DNA from: Metridium senile
Taxonomy: Eukaryota; Cnidaria; Anthozoa; Actiniaria; Metridiidae
Reading direction: 5' to 3'
NCBI GenBank assembly: GCA_949775045.1
Contig: OX459100.1
Location: 13,696,447 to 13,760,446 of the forward strand
DNA length: 64,000 bases
The notes beneath the pieces are model-generated. The model was not told where the DNA came from and made no database searches. It saw nothing but the letters and a program-made list of their open reading frames with translations. Positions 34,361 to 48,000 of this stretch are shown here, one piece after another (the stretch's first letter is position 1; each line of letters opens with the position of its first letter). The position numbers and the translations under genes were made by a program.

Positions 34361-36045
34361 GTCAAAGGCGGAAAGATCTGCCCACGGCTTTTCAGGTCCT
34401 ACAGGTGTATAAATACGATATTTAAAGAAGATTTTGATAACATTCTTTAGATAGACCTTTTACTTTAATTTGTTTATGTTCCAATTTTAAAAACGTATTT
34501 TAAAAACGCCATGAATTGGCCGCAAAAAAAAAAAGATCTTTAGCGGCTCTAGCTGATCCGAGCTGTACATGTGAAGGTAATTTACTGATTTCACTCTCTA
34601 AATGTAATAACTACAGTATATTGTCCAGTTTCGTGACACTTCAGTTTGTAAATACAATATCTTCTCTACGGAGAAAAATAAGTCTATGAAACTTTGTCAT
34701 TCAAAAAGGCAAATTTATCAGGTAAAATAGTGATGTAGATATTTTCTTGTAATCTTTCAATTTGATAAAATAAAATAAATATTTCGACGGCAACTTAGGT
34801 GCCCAGTTTCGTAACAGCTGGCCCAGTTTCGTGACACGTTGTAAAAATGCATTGTATTCAAAGTAATTCACAAGAAAATTCGATAAAGCAAATCCAAAAC
34901 ATATTTCCTTACCTTTAACTATATTTTGAGCTAACATTTTAGTCCAGTGGCTTAACGTCAAAAAATCGGTGAATAGTTACAGAGTGGATTAAAGCACCAA
35001 ACTTGGTACAGATGTTGGTTTTGGTGTAACAAATGATTTCAGAAGAAGTGCCAAGAAATCTGCATTCAGGGGGGTACACTATCGTACCAAAGGGGGGAGG
35101 GGAGGTGTCAAATCATCCATAAAATATGAATCTAAGTTGTTATCAGATAAAAGAGCACAATTCTTTGTACAAGTGTTATTTGTGGTGTAATTAATGATTT
35201 CAGAAATGTTTCCGAGAGATCTGAGTTCAGGGGGTGCAGTTATATACCAGAGGGGGGAGGACGTGTGAACGTTTAGTCATGATCCACCGCCCACTACATA
35301 TTCTTCTTTTTTTTGCGGCATTTGGAACTAAACAATTTTAAAATATAGGTCTAATCTAAAGAATTTCTTCAAATTATTCGTTAAATATCGTATATATCCG
35401 GATCCAGCTGCAGGACCTGATGCGCTGAGTGAAAAGTACAGAGAAATATACATGCCATGGCAAACCTACCAGCGTTTGACATCACAAATAATTAATTCAA
35501 AATGGCATCCCGAAATATGAGAAGGGTGTATTAAATCCTTTTTTTTTAACTGATGGTCACGTGAGAACATCCTGAAAAAGGCCTATTGTGGCTGAAGATA
35601 ATCAAATAATGGAAATTGAAGATTTTAAAAATTTACGCACAACTACAAGATCATTTCAGTTACTAAATTTGATTTATTTATTTATTTATTTGTCAATTTA
35701 ACAAGTAAACTTTATTCTTAATATCTATTTTATCTACTGTTTGGAAATAACCTAAAGATTAACCAAGGACTCCAAGGACATCAAATTGGAATCTAAAAAA
35801 AAGAATAATTATAATTTAAACATAAATTTTTAAACTAGACTAAATATTTAGATCGTAAAATCATCGCAGATTTAGAAACAAATTATTATATTTTCACATA
35901 TATTTTCAGGATCGCGACCTTGCCCGACATTGTTTTTGGTATTTATAAATAACGCATCTAAGGGGGTATGTTGATTACGACTTTTGCTCAATTTACTTTT
36001 TTACCAATTTGCTTACCCTACTCCTAATGGGATGATTGTAAGCTT
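34361..36045. other. Intergenic or intronic DNA
   Basis: AT-rich. Two diverged copies of an approximately 120-bp unit with gatttcag and ttcaggggg blocks lie at about 34990-35270. If the peptide gene described at 36046-56310 is right, this is its 3' flank. No other gene seen. Confidence 0.45.
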
Positions 36046-39000
36046 TCAGCACCAGCGACCTGGTGGACAAGGTACCTTTTTGTCTGGAAAAGAATTTAGA
36101 AAATATTACTGTTACATGACTACATTAATTTCTGTTTGTTCGCTATTTATTGCCAATGGTCGGTTGATAATTATTTGCCACTGAGGAACGACCAAACAAT
36201 CATGAGGAGGGGACAGAAGGTAAGGTGAGGGGGGGGGGGGGGGGGGGGGGCTCATTTTTAAAAATTATTGGATGTTCGTTGGAAAATTTAAAATTAACAA
36301 TTAGATGTAGCCAATTAAGATAATTGTAGGCTCAAGTTGGTCTATTAATAGAGAATGGTCAATTGTTGGAGAGTCTATCGGTCCTAAGCAATTAGAGTGC
36401 AGTCCACAAATCCGTGAAGCAATTTTTAACTATTTAGGACGTAATAGTACGTTTCACTATTCTGCTTCAGCTATATCCACAAGTTTGTACAAAAATAAAC
36501 AATACATTGTAATTCTTTTTTCACGGACATATATCGGACGGTTCTGTATATCCAATGGTATACAATAGCAGGTAAATGCAAATATATTCAAATATATTCA
36601 ATATAATGTTTTTCAAAAACAGTTAAGAGGCAGTCTCGGTAAAAGCGGTCCACTGCATTTCGGGTCAGAAAAATGTTTGCCTTCAAACTTTTACCATGAA
36701 ATGGCACATACCAGTGAGTAATCACAAGCACTTTGTTTTTTCGAAATTCCTCAAAATGATTTTTTTACAGCACATTTCTCTTAGACCACCGTCTTCGCTA
36801 AATTTGCCTCTATCGTCAATCCAAAATTACACATTTTCGGCACCTAACAACTCACAAAATATTCAACGCTTGACAAAACTTTTTTATCCGATGCTTGTAC
36901 ATTTATTGAAGTACAAAATTCAAAAACAATTTTGAATATCAAGCAAAAGGGAAAGAAGGCACAATATAGTAAGTGAGACGTGTTTTCGGCTTTTTTAAAT
37001 TATTAAAAAATACCCCTCACTAAGTAGCTTATATCTCGCAAGTCCAGCACGATAAATACTCAATTTTTATTCCAATCCACTTATCTAAGGTTGGTTAAGG
37101 TAGATTTATAAAAACATTTTGCGCTTTTGATCTGTATTCTGTACAGCAACCTCGAACTTTCTGTGATTTTTACTAATTTGATGCATGAAATATGCAAATT
37201 AGGCTGGGAAAAAATTCTAACTAAACGTTATTATTACTACTATAGACACAGCTATAGGGTCTTTTTCTTGAGCCCACGTACCCTCATGCGGTCAGCGGTA
37301 GGGGTGGTATTTTGAGTCACAACTGCATAAATTAAAAAAATGAATACTAATGTGGACTGAGTTTAAGGTCTATTATTGAATCCTAAAAAACCTAAAAACC
37401 TAAAAAACTCAGAAAATCAGCCAAGAGTAGGTTTGAATAGATTTATTGGTAAAAACGGTGTAACAGTACAATACAACATTTCTTTTCTACAATAATGTAC
37501 AAAATTAGTTTTACATGTGCAAAAATCATTACAACAAAACCACAAGTTACCAAAAACGATAATCCCTCTTTTATATTCTACAAAATCCAGTTATTGTTTA
37601 CGGGACAGGTTGTGAACATACTAGAACTAGTTAGCAGCTGGTGTTTGTTTTCTTCTATTACTAAAGTAATCCCTCTATACATACTGCACATACCAGAACT
37701 AGTTAGCAGCTGGTGTTTTTTGTTCTTCTATTACTAAAGTAATCCCTCTATAGATACTCCACATACTTCCATTAGAACATAGACAATTGTAACTTTTTAT
37801 AAAATTCTTATTAAGGCCCACGTGTAGTTTCCTATATATATTGAATTAGTTTCAAGATTTTTTCTATCATTCAGCTTAGTTGTGACTTTGAACGTACAAT
37901 TTATCAGCAATCATGGTTTCACTATCTTGTTATCCCTGTTTTTGCAAAGAAAACGATTGCCTTGAACAATTCAACTCTAAAAACGATGAGCAGTACATCA
38001 GATGCAAGGAGAGGAAATGTGGCTTTTTTAGTAAAGCCGAGAACTTCAACGAGTACCTCGATAATTTTACAGAAAAAGTAAAAAGCCATTTCAAGCATGA
38101 CCACCCTCTGTGCGATCATAGAAAACCGGCAACCTTATGGATCTCAAGAAGCGAAAACAACCCAGGGCGCGGTTTTTTCAAGTGCAGTCAACGTGATGAT
38201 CGCTGCAAGTATTTCCAATGGTGTGATGAGCAACCCTCCAAGAATACTATCGCTAACTGGCAACCCGAAGTTAAAACTATAGAAAAGGCAGTTCAAGCCG
38301 AAGAGTATCAGGTTATCAAAAGAAAATTGACAGACACCAAAAAAACAGAGAAGAAGAAAAGAAAAGTTTCACCATTGAACACTGAGTAGTACACTAAGTA
38401 CACATGTTTACAAACATTTTGTACAAATCTTATCTTTTCAAACACACTTTTTTGTAAATCAGTATATAGTTTTTTTACGAAAATCATGTAATTTGTTGAT
38501 CTTAAAAAATTCTAAATAAAAGTTTTTGTGTAATAAGATTAACGTACTTTTGTTCTTTTTGTCTTACTTCCTTAATTACGTTGGACAAAAGCGCATCGTG
38601 CAAGGGATTAAAAGGGGTGTGGTTGGGGTGGCTTGACTGATATATATATGAGTGTAGCAACGAGTGGAAATCCATTCGCAATCATGACTAAAACTATTCA
38701 GAAAGAGAAAACCAAAAATACCAATAACCAACGGAAAGCAAAGCGTTATCTTAAACGTTCAGGGAGGGAACTGAAAAAAAGACGCCCTGATTTCGACAAA
38801 GTCGAGAAACTTCAAAAACAAGCAGCCGCTTTCCTGCAAGCGGCAATTGATGAAGCAAAGGCAAACACCAGGTTACCCAAGAACAAGAAAACCAAATCAA
38901 AGAACAACACATCAAAGGAAAAAGAACCAGAAAGAACACTTGATTTTAATTTAGAACAATTATCAGAGAAAGAAGTTAAAAAGTTCGGCACCTATTCGTG

Positions 39001-42000
39001 TGCCTTTAAGGCCCAGGTTAGTGGTTTTAATAGTAGCTCTAAAAATCTTTTAAAAGATTATGTCAACGGGCTAGAAAATGTTTTTAGTGATGTTATTGCA
39101 CAAGTTAAGTCAAAATGTAATCTTAATAATGTTACACAGGATAGGATGCGTGTAATGGTCACTTCTAATCACCTTAAAAAACCTCTTTCGACTAGATTAG
39201 TTACCGTGAGTGAACAACACCCATCACTAATTTTAAGTGAAATTAGCAAAGTGCTTCAGTCCGAGGAAGAAATACCCTTAGATGAGAGTTTTGGCATTGA
39301 TGTTGTTGCTCTTAAAATGCCAGTGGGTAGTGGAAAACCCTTGAAAGTTCTCGATTATTCTCTGCACACAAAATTAAAACGAAGTATTATTACCATTAAG
39401 AACAAGGATAACTTATGTTGCGCACGGGCTATAGTCACAGGGAGAGAAATAGCTTTAAAAGGGCCGAAAACACAACTATTAATCAAGGGAAAACCTATTC
39501 AAAAACGATTAGCTTTTGAACTTCACAAAAAGGCCAATGTACCAAAAGGACCATGCGGTTTGGAAGAGGTAGATCGTTTTCAAAATGTACTTACCGATTT
39601 TCAGGTTATCGTCATTAGCTTTGCAAACAGAAATACAGTGATTTATGAAGGTCCTATACGGGAAAAGAAAATCATTCTATACTATCACAACGCACATTTT
39701 GATGTCATTAAGCCTGACAAACTACCTTCGTTTTTCGGAAAACGTTTTTATTGTAATAAATGCAACAAGTATTTCAATGAACAGCGTAGGCACCCGTGCC
39801 TTAATATATGTAAGGTGTGTGAGAGAAAAAAGTGTTTACCTTCAACTACTGTGAAAATAGAGTGTCCGAAATGTAATAAATTTTGCCGGTCACAGGAATG
39901 TTTGTTAGCACATCAGAAAGAAAAAACAACAAACGGCAAAACAATCCCTTCAAAATGCACACGATCGTTTCGTTGTACTAGTTGTAGTGTAATTGTTGAT
40001 TCTGAACGGAGAAGTAAGCACATATGTAATGAATACAAATGTTGGATTTGTAAGGATTTTGTAGAACCTGGACATTTGTGTTACATGCAAAACGAACCTC
40101 CGAAGACTCCTTCAGAAAATCTTCTTTTTTTCGATTTCGAAACTGATCAATCGAGTGGTGAGCATAAAGTAAATTTCGCGGTATCACAAGATTTTGTAGG
40201 TAATACTTCTATTTTTAAGGGCTATGATTCGTTACACAATTTTTGTCTCTTTCTTTTCGATAAGCAACATTCTGGCTACACAGCCATAGCTCACAATGCC
40301 AAAGGTTTTGATAGTTTATTTTTACTTCAATGGCTTTTGCAAAACAGACCAACAGCCGACGTTCGAATAATTCGATCTGGTCAGAAAATTATGCAACTTG
40401 TTGTTAAGGACTACAATATACGCGTGGTCGATTCGCTCAACTGGTTCCAAATGCCTCTATCGAAACTACCAAAAACCTTTGGTTTAGACGAAAGTAAGCT
40501 AACAAAGGGCACTTTTCCACATCTTTTTAATAAGAAAGAAAACTTTGGGTATGTGGGTCCTCTCCCAGATACCAAGTATTATTCGCCAGATTCGCTTTCC
40601 AGTGAAGCGCGAACTACATTTTTACAATGGCACGCCGATCTATGTAATAATAACTATATATTCGACTTTGACAAAGAAATAGAGCTATATTGCATTCAAG
40701 ATGTGAATATTCTTAGAGAAAGTTGCATACGTTTCAGAGAAATTTTTTTAACGGAGATGGATATTGATCCATTCCGTTACGTTACTATTGCATCCACCGT
40801 AATGAGTTTATTCAAGTCAAAATTTTTAAAACCGGAAACTATAGGTATTGTGCCCAATCATTTGTATAGAGGTGTACAAAAGCTCTACTCGGAAGTTTCA
40901 ATTCAGTGGCTTGAATTTTTACGTTTCCTTACAAATAAAAATATCTTACATGCAGAAAACGTCGGTGAACATAAAATCGTTGACCAAGAGCTTAATAAAA
41001 CGTATTACGTTGATGGATTTTGCCCTGAAACAAATGAGGTGTATGAGTTTTTTGGTTGCATGTTTCACGCGCACAATGCGTGTTTCGATAGTGACTCCAA
41101 TAATTCACTCGTAAATATCAAAAACAGTGTAATCTATAATAATACCATGCAAAGAGTGGAACGACTTAAGAAACTAGGTTACACTGTGAAATATATATGG
41201 GAATGCGACTTTCACAAACTTTCCCAAACATCTGAATTTAAGTCATTTCTCTCTTTGCATGAGATTGTAGGTAACCTTAAACCAAGGGATGCGTTTTACG
41301 GAGGCCGTACAAACGCCGTTAAATTATTTTACTCATGTCAACCGGGAGAGAAGATCAAATATGTCGATTTTACAAGTCTCTATCCATATGTTAACAAGTC
41401 AAAAACATATCCAATCGGTCATCCAGTGATAATAACAGAAGATTTTGGTGATATCAGTCAATATTTTGGCGTAATTAAATGTAAAGTATTAGCACCGCCA
41501 AATTTGTTTTTTCCTATATTACCTGTCAAAATAGGCGGTAAGCTTGTATTCCCGTTATGCAAACAATGTGCGATTGATGAGAGTGATACCTGTTGTCACA
41601 CTAAATCTGAGCGTGGTTTTTATGGAACTTGGTGCTCTTGTGAAGTTCAAAAAGCCGTTGAAGTGGGTTATGAAATATTAGAAATAAAGGAAGTATGGCA
41701 TTTCGAGCACACTTCAAAGTCACTTTTTAAAGATTATGTTGATGCTTTTTTGCGATCCAAGCAAGAAAGTAGTGACTACCCTGGGTGGGTACAAAATGAT
41801 ATCGATCGCCAGCGCTATATTGAGATGTATCGAGAGCATGAGGGTATTACGCTCCGTCCAGACAATATCAAAAAAAATCCCGGTTTAAGAGCAATTTCAA
41901 AACTTTGCCTAAACTCTCTGTGGGGTAAATTCGGTATGAACACTAATAGAGAAGAGTCGGAACTTGTGTTTGAGCCTAAGAGGTTTTATGAGGTGATTAA

Positions 42001-45000
42001 TAGTGACGAACACGACTTGTTAGATTTGTACTTAATCAATGAAGATGTTGTAGAACTAGTCTATAAGAAAAAGAAAGAAATTTCAAAAGAAAGCAATGTA
42101 ACTAATATATTTATAGCAATTTTTACCACTGCCTGGGCTAGATTAGAATTATATAATCTTATAAGTAACTTAGGTAAAAGAGTGCTCTATTTCGACACTG
42201 ATTCAGTCATCTTCATTTCCAACGAAAACGACTATGAACCACAACTCTCTGACTATCTCGGTGGCCTGACAGATGAAATTGGTGACGGCCAGTACATCAA
42301 AGAATTCGTCTCATGCGGACCGAAGAATTACGCCTACAAAGTGACCGATGGAAGCTTCAAAGTCAAAATCAAAGGATTCAGCTTGAACCACAAAACAAGT
42401 CAAACTATCAACATGGACTGTATGAAATCAATGGTTAACGACATCAAGTCAAACAAGACCATCATTGTGGTAGAAGAACGTAAAATCACCAGAGAACCCA
42501 TCACAAGAAAAATTATTAACAAACGACAAGAAAAAAAATACCAACTAGTATACGACAAACGAATGATTATCAATGATGGTCCAGATACTTTGCCATTTGG
42601 TTTCACATGGAAAGAACCTGAATACCAAGTCACTGTAAACTATCATCGTCAACCACTCAACACCATATCATCCCTACACCTTTTCTCAGAGATCACTATA
42701 CCTGAAACTCATAATTTGGGCGAACTGTTTCGCTATGATGATAAAGAAGAAGAAAGAAAAGAGGAAGAGGAGGAAGAGGAGGAGGAAGAAGGATCGATTG
42801 ACCTTAATGTCTCATCAGAATCTGAAAGCGAGGACGAATTTACTAAAGAGGACCTGTCATTTTACAATGATGATGATGACGATGATGATCAAGATGTGTC
42901 ATTTTATAGAGCACTCGACAATGAACATTGAGACTTTAATTTTATATGAAAAGAAACAATATACAGTGTAAAAAATATATATAATCTATAATCGTAGTTT
43001 TTTTAATTAATAATTAGGTAAATCATAATCCAACTATTATTCATCAATGTTATTTAAATAAAACATTTTACTTCTTACTCTTGGTGTGTTATTTTTTATG
43101 TAGTTGTAAAACCGAAGTTAACGTTAAGATCAAGATATCGTCTTTTATGTGTTTCATCGCGCAGGCGAGTAGCACAATGATAAAAACAATGAAGGGATTA
43201 AATAGTTAAGTACCATTATATCAAGTTCAACCAGGTATGAAAACCAAGTGATCGATTATGATAGCACTCTGTTGTGTTTGTTTTATCACCCATTACAGTT
43301 GAACCAATAGTATAAGTTTTGTCAAACATTATCAACGATAGTTCTAATATAAACTCAAGAAAAACAAATTCTTTCTCAGTCTAAAAGTGACACTCTATGA
43401 GTGAGAAATGGGTTGTTTATCTTCGCTACCCTCTTTCAAATTAGGCAATGTTTTGAGAGAAATCAGATGTACATTGGCCTGCTGTGGAGGCCGTGTTTCT
43501 ATTCAAAGCATAGATGGCGAACAAAAACGTCGACAAGTATTTAACAAGTCTGTATTACAATCCAAAAAATCCAGGAAGTTTTGCTTCGGCCGAGGCATTA
43601 TTCCGTGTTGTACAAGAGGAAAAAAATCACAAAATATCAAGGAAACAAGTGTATGACTGGTTGAGTTCACAGCGAACGTTTACCTTACACAAACGCAACA
43701 GAAAAAACTTTACAAGAAATCGTATAATTGTTGGCAGGGTTGATGAACAATGGCAGGCTGATCTTATTGATATACAAAAAATTGCAAAATATAATGGAAA
43801 CAATAAGTACATTTTAGTGGCTATCGATATTCTCTCCAAGTTCACATGGTGTGAGCCATTAAAAAACAAAACTGGAAAGTGTATCGTCCAAGGCTTTCAA
43901 AAAATATTCAAGCAAGGACGAAAACCAGAAAAACTGCAGACCGATCACGGAAAAGAGTTTTTAAATAAACAATTTCAGACTTTTTTAAAGAAAAATAATG
44001 TTCTCTTTTTCACCACCAATAATGAGACGAAGGCCGCTATTGCAGAACGTGTAATTAGGACTATCAAATCTAAAATGTACAAATATTTCACACATAAAGA
44101 TACTTTAAAGTATACGGATATAATACAGCATATTACAACTAGTTACAACAACACCTATCACTCATCCATTAAAACTAAGCCCCGTTTAGTATCTCAAGAA
44201 AATGAAGACCATGTTTGGCATATTCTGTATGACAAAGATTTAGTGGACGGGCCTGTGAGATTTAAGTTTCACATTGGTGATAAAGTTAGGCTTTCAAAGT
44301 TAAAGGGTGTTTTTGAAAAGGGCTATACCACAGCGTTTACAAAAGAAATCTTTACCATTTCTAAACGAATAGCTAGAAACCCACCCGTGTACAAAATCAA
44401 AGATTTAAACGGCGAGGAAATAGAAGGAACTGTGTACGGTAATGAACTCCAGATTGTTAGAGATCAATAAAAACACTTGTATTTTACGTTTACTTGTCAT
44501 ATTGTTACTTTGACGCCAACATGGCAGAACCACATTTTTTTATGTTACTGCCATCAAATGCATCTCTAGATTTATATAGTGATAACACACTGACTAGTTA
44601 TACGGTACACCTGCCTGAAACGATAAGGTTAGAGGGAGAATATGAAGTGGGATTACAAAGTATCATATGGCCTCGATCGTTCTACAATGTACCAGATAAT
44701 ATCTCGCGTATCGATTATCTAAACAAGGATGGTATACCTGATTCTGTAAGAATTCAACCAGGATATTATGATTCGATGGAAACATTGATTAGCGCTATTA
44801 ACGCAAAAATGAAGGCAAGGTTAACAGACAAAATAACATTGACTTTCGATAAAATATCGGAAAAAGTCTATGTCAGCGTAAAGAATGGGTATCGTCTGGT
44901 GTTGGAGAATCAGTTATCGCAAATACTAGGGTTTGGGGGCGTAGATGTTATTATTTCTGAGTCAAAATCAAGCCCTTATGTGTGCGATCTCAACGCTGGG

Positions 45001-48000
45001 GTAGAGTGTTTGTATGTGTATGCAGATATTCTTGACTACCAATTTGTTGGAGATACGAAAGCAAGATTACTAAAAGTTATACCCGTGGTTGGCAAATACG
45101 GAGATATCATCTACAACTCATTCGATGTCCCTACTTATTATCCCGTCGGAACTAAAGAATTTCAGGATGTCACTATAAATATAAGGAGTAGTGCTAACAA
45201 AAAAATTCAGTTCTCAAAAGGTCGTGTAGTTGTCAACTTGCATTTTAGAAAGCGTCAACTATCGTATTTTGTGTAAAAAATGAATTCAAAGCACATTTCA
45301 TCTCCAGAACTTTACAAACATTACTATTTGAACCAAGCTGAGCAAAAGGGCGGCGGCGCATATTTTGCCGGTAAATCATTCCAAAGAGGCTATGGCCAGA
45401 GAGGCGGAGGTATTGGTAATTTTTTTGGTAGATTAATTCGTAAAGCCTTGCCGTACTTTACCAGCGCATCAAAGAACATTGGAAAACTAGCTCTCAAAAC
45501 CGGTGCTAATGTTCTAGCTGATACCGCCTCAGGGCAAAATTTTCAAGATTCTTTACAACATCGCATGAACGAATCAGGCAAAGAAATAAAAAGAAGAGTG
45601 ACAAATCAAGTTCGCGATGCTATGGATAGTCAGACTGGTGGCGGGAAAAAGAGAAAGGGCAATCAAAAGGCGACAAACACAACAAAAAAGCAAAAAGCAA
45701 ATCCTATAAAAGGTAAAAAATCAGCAAAGGCAATCAGATCGTCAAAAGCAACCAAGCCGAGAACATTTCAAGATATTTTCGGTTCCGAAAAGTAAAATAA
45801 CATGGCTTTAGTTCACCCACGCTCGCAAGAATGTATGTTAGAAGAACTGGACTTGTTTTCTATCAGCCCGACACAAAACAGTATCACCAAAAAGAATGAC
45901 ATTGAATATCAGCCCATTTCGGCAATCAGTAATTCCACACCAGTGGAATTCAACATTCCCGGCACTGAGGACTATATCCACCTTCCATACACTCAACTTT
46001 ATGTGTCAGCTCGTATCAAGCATAAAGACGGCTCTAATCTTGACCAAGATGAAAAAATAGGACCTGTCAACAATTTATTACATAGCCTCTGGAAACAGAT
46101 TGATGTTTATTTTGGATCAACACAGGTATCGAATTCAACCAACACATATAGCGCCGAGAGTTACTGTAAAACTGTTCTGAATTTCGGAATGAGTGCTAAA
46201 AAGTCTCAACTCCAGACGGCATTTTGGTTTGGCGATAGTTCTGGGGCCTTTGAAGATACTAAACTTGGGGCCGAGGGAAAAAATGCCGGGTTTAAAAGCC
46301 GTAACGCACTTATCGACGAATCTAAAGAATTTGAGTTAATTGGGCCTCTATTCTCGGATGTGTTCATGATTCAAAAATATCTATTGAGCTTTCTAGATCT
46401 AAAAATCAAGCTTGTGCCGAATGCACCTGAATATTTTTTGATGTCTGGCGAAGCAGGAAAGGAATATCAAATAGTGTTTACTTCCATAAAGCTAAAGGTA
46501 CGAAAAGTCAAGATTGCTAATCACGTTATCGTCGCGCATGAAACAGCTTTGAGTAAAAGTCCAGCTGTCTATGGTGTCCCGCGAACCGTGTGTAAATCAT
46601 TCACTATTCCTGGAACAACGCCGTCCCTTGTGAAAGATAATGTGTTCAATGGTCAGATTCCTAAACGCCTCATCGTGTTCATGAACAAATCTGCTGCTAC
46701 CAACGGTAGCCTGACATTAAATCCATTTAATATGGATCTCTTTTCCATTTCGACTCTTGGTGTCTATGTCGATGGTGAACAGACGCCCGCAAAACCGCTC
46801 AAGCTAAACCTCACAGGCAATGACAAAAAGTACCTCGAAAGTTATCAGACGCTATTCACGGCTACAGGTTTGTTCCACGATGACTCAGGCAATGAAATCA
46901 CTCGCAACGACTATCATAAAGGGTATGGCTTCTTTGCATTTGATCTAAGACCTGACGGATGTAATATTTCAGAGTACATGGGCCTTAGACAGCGAGGAAA
47001 TCTATCGATTGAAATCGTGTTCAGTACTGCTTTGACAGAGGCTATAAATGTGTTTTGCATTGGAGAGTTTGACAACATAATAGAGATTGATCGAGAGAGA
47101 AACGTGCTGTACGATCACACATCATGAACACTTTACAGTTGATACAAGTGATGGAGCAAGACTTCAAAAGCCGTGGTAAATTTTGCGGAGTTTACGCATC
47201 AGATAATCTACCGTCGGTTATTGAAAACTACCCGTGTGGTCTTATTGTCAATACAGATAAAGAAACAGAATCAGGATCACACTGGGTGGCTATGTACTTT
47301 CCCACTAAGGACAGGGGCGAATTTTTCGATTCGTATGGTAACTCCCCAGACTTTTATCGAAAAAACTTTAAAACATTCCTAGATGGTCATTCTAGAACTT
47401 GGATTTACAATTCTCGATGTTTGCAGAGTTTAACTTCAAGTACTTGTGGACAATTTTGTCTTTATTTTGTTATTAACAGATATCATGGTAAAACATTATC
47501 AATGATTGTAAACTCGTTTAGTGAAACATTATCAATAAATGATCACCGTGTAATCATGTTTGTTCGTAGGTATCTTAGTTTTTTGAAGCCAAAAAAACAA
47601 GTCAATAGTCATGTAGCATTAGCACGTATACAATATAGGATTAATAAACTACAATAAAACGTTTTTCTTGCGTAAATGTTTTTATTTAGAACATAATTAA
47701 CACTACAAGTTATTGTTCTATGTAGTCCTCTAATACGTGATCCAGTTATCTGAAAAACGCTTGACTTTAGCGGCTCGCCTTAAAGTAGGAATCTTTGATG
47801 TTCTTGGTGTAGTTGGAGGTGTTGGAGGAAAAGCGTAATTTTCAGCGCCTTGCGTAGACTCGGGTGTAACTTGCTTGTGCAATTGAGTAATGTGACTTTT
47901 TCGCTTTTCATTTCGCATAAGATATTTGGGCATGTTAATTTTTTCCAGGGACTCTGTAAACTGTTCCCATCCTTTAGGGTTAAAATCTTTTCTCTCTCTG

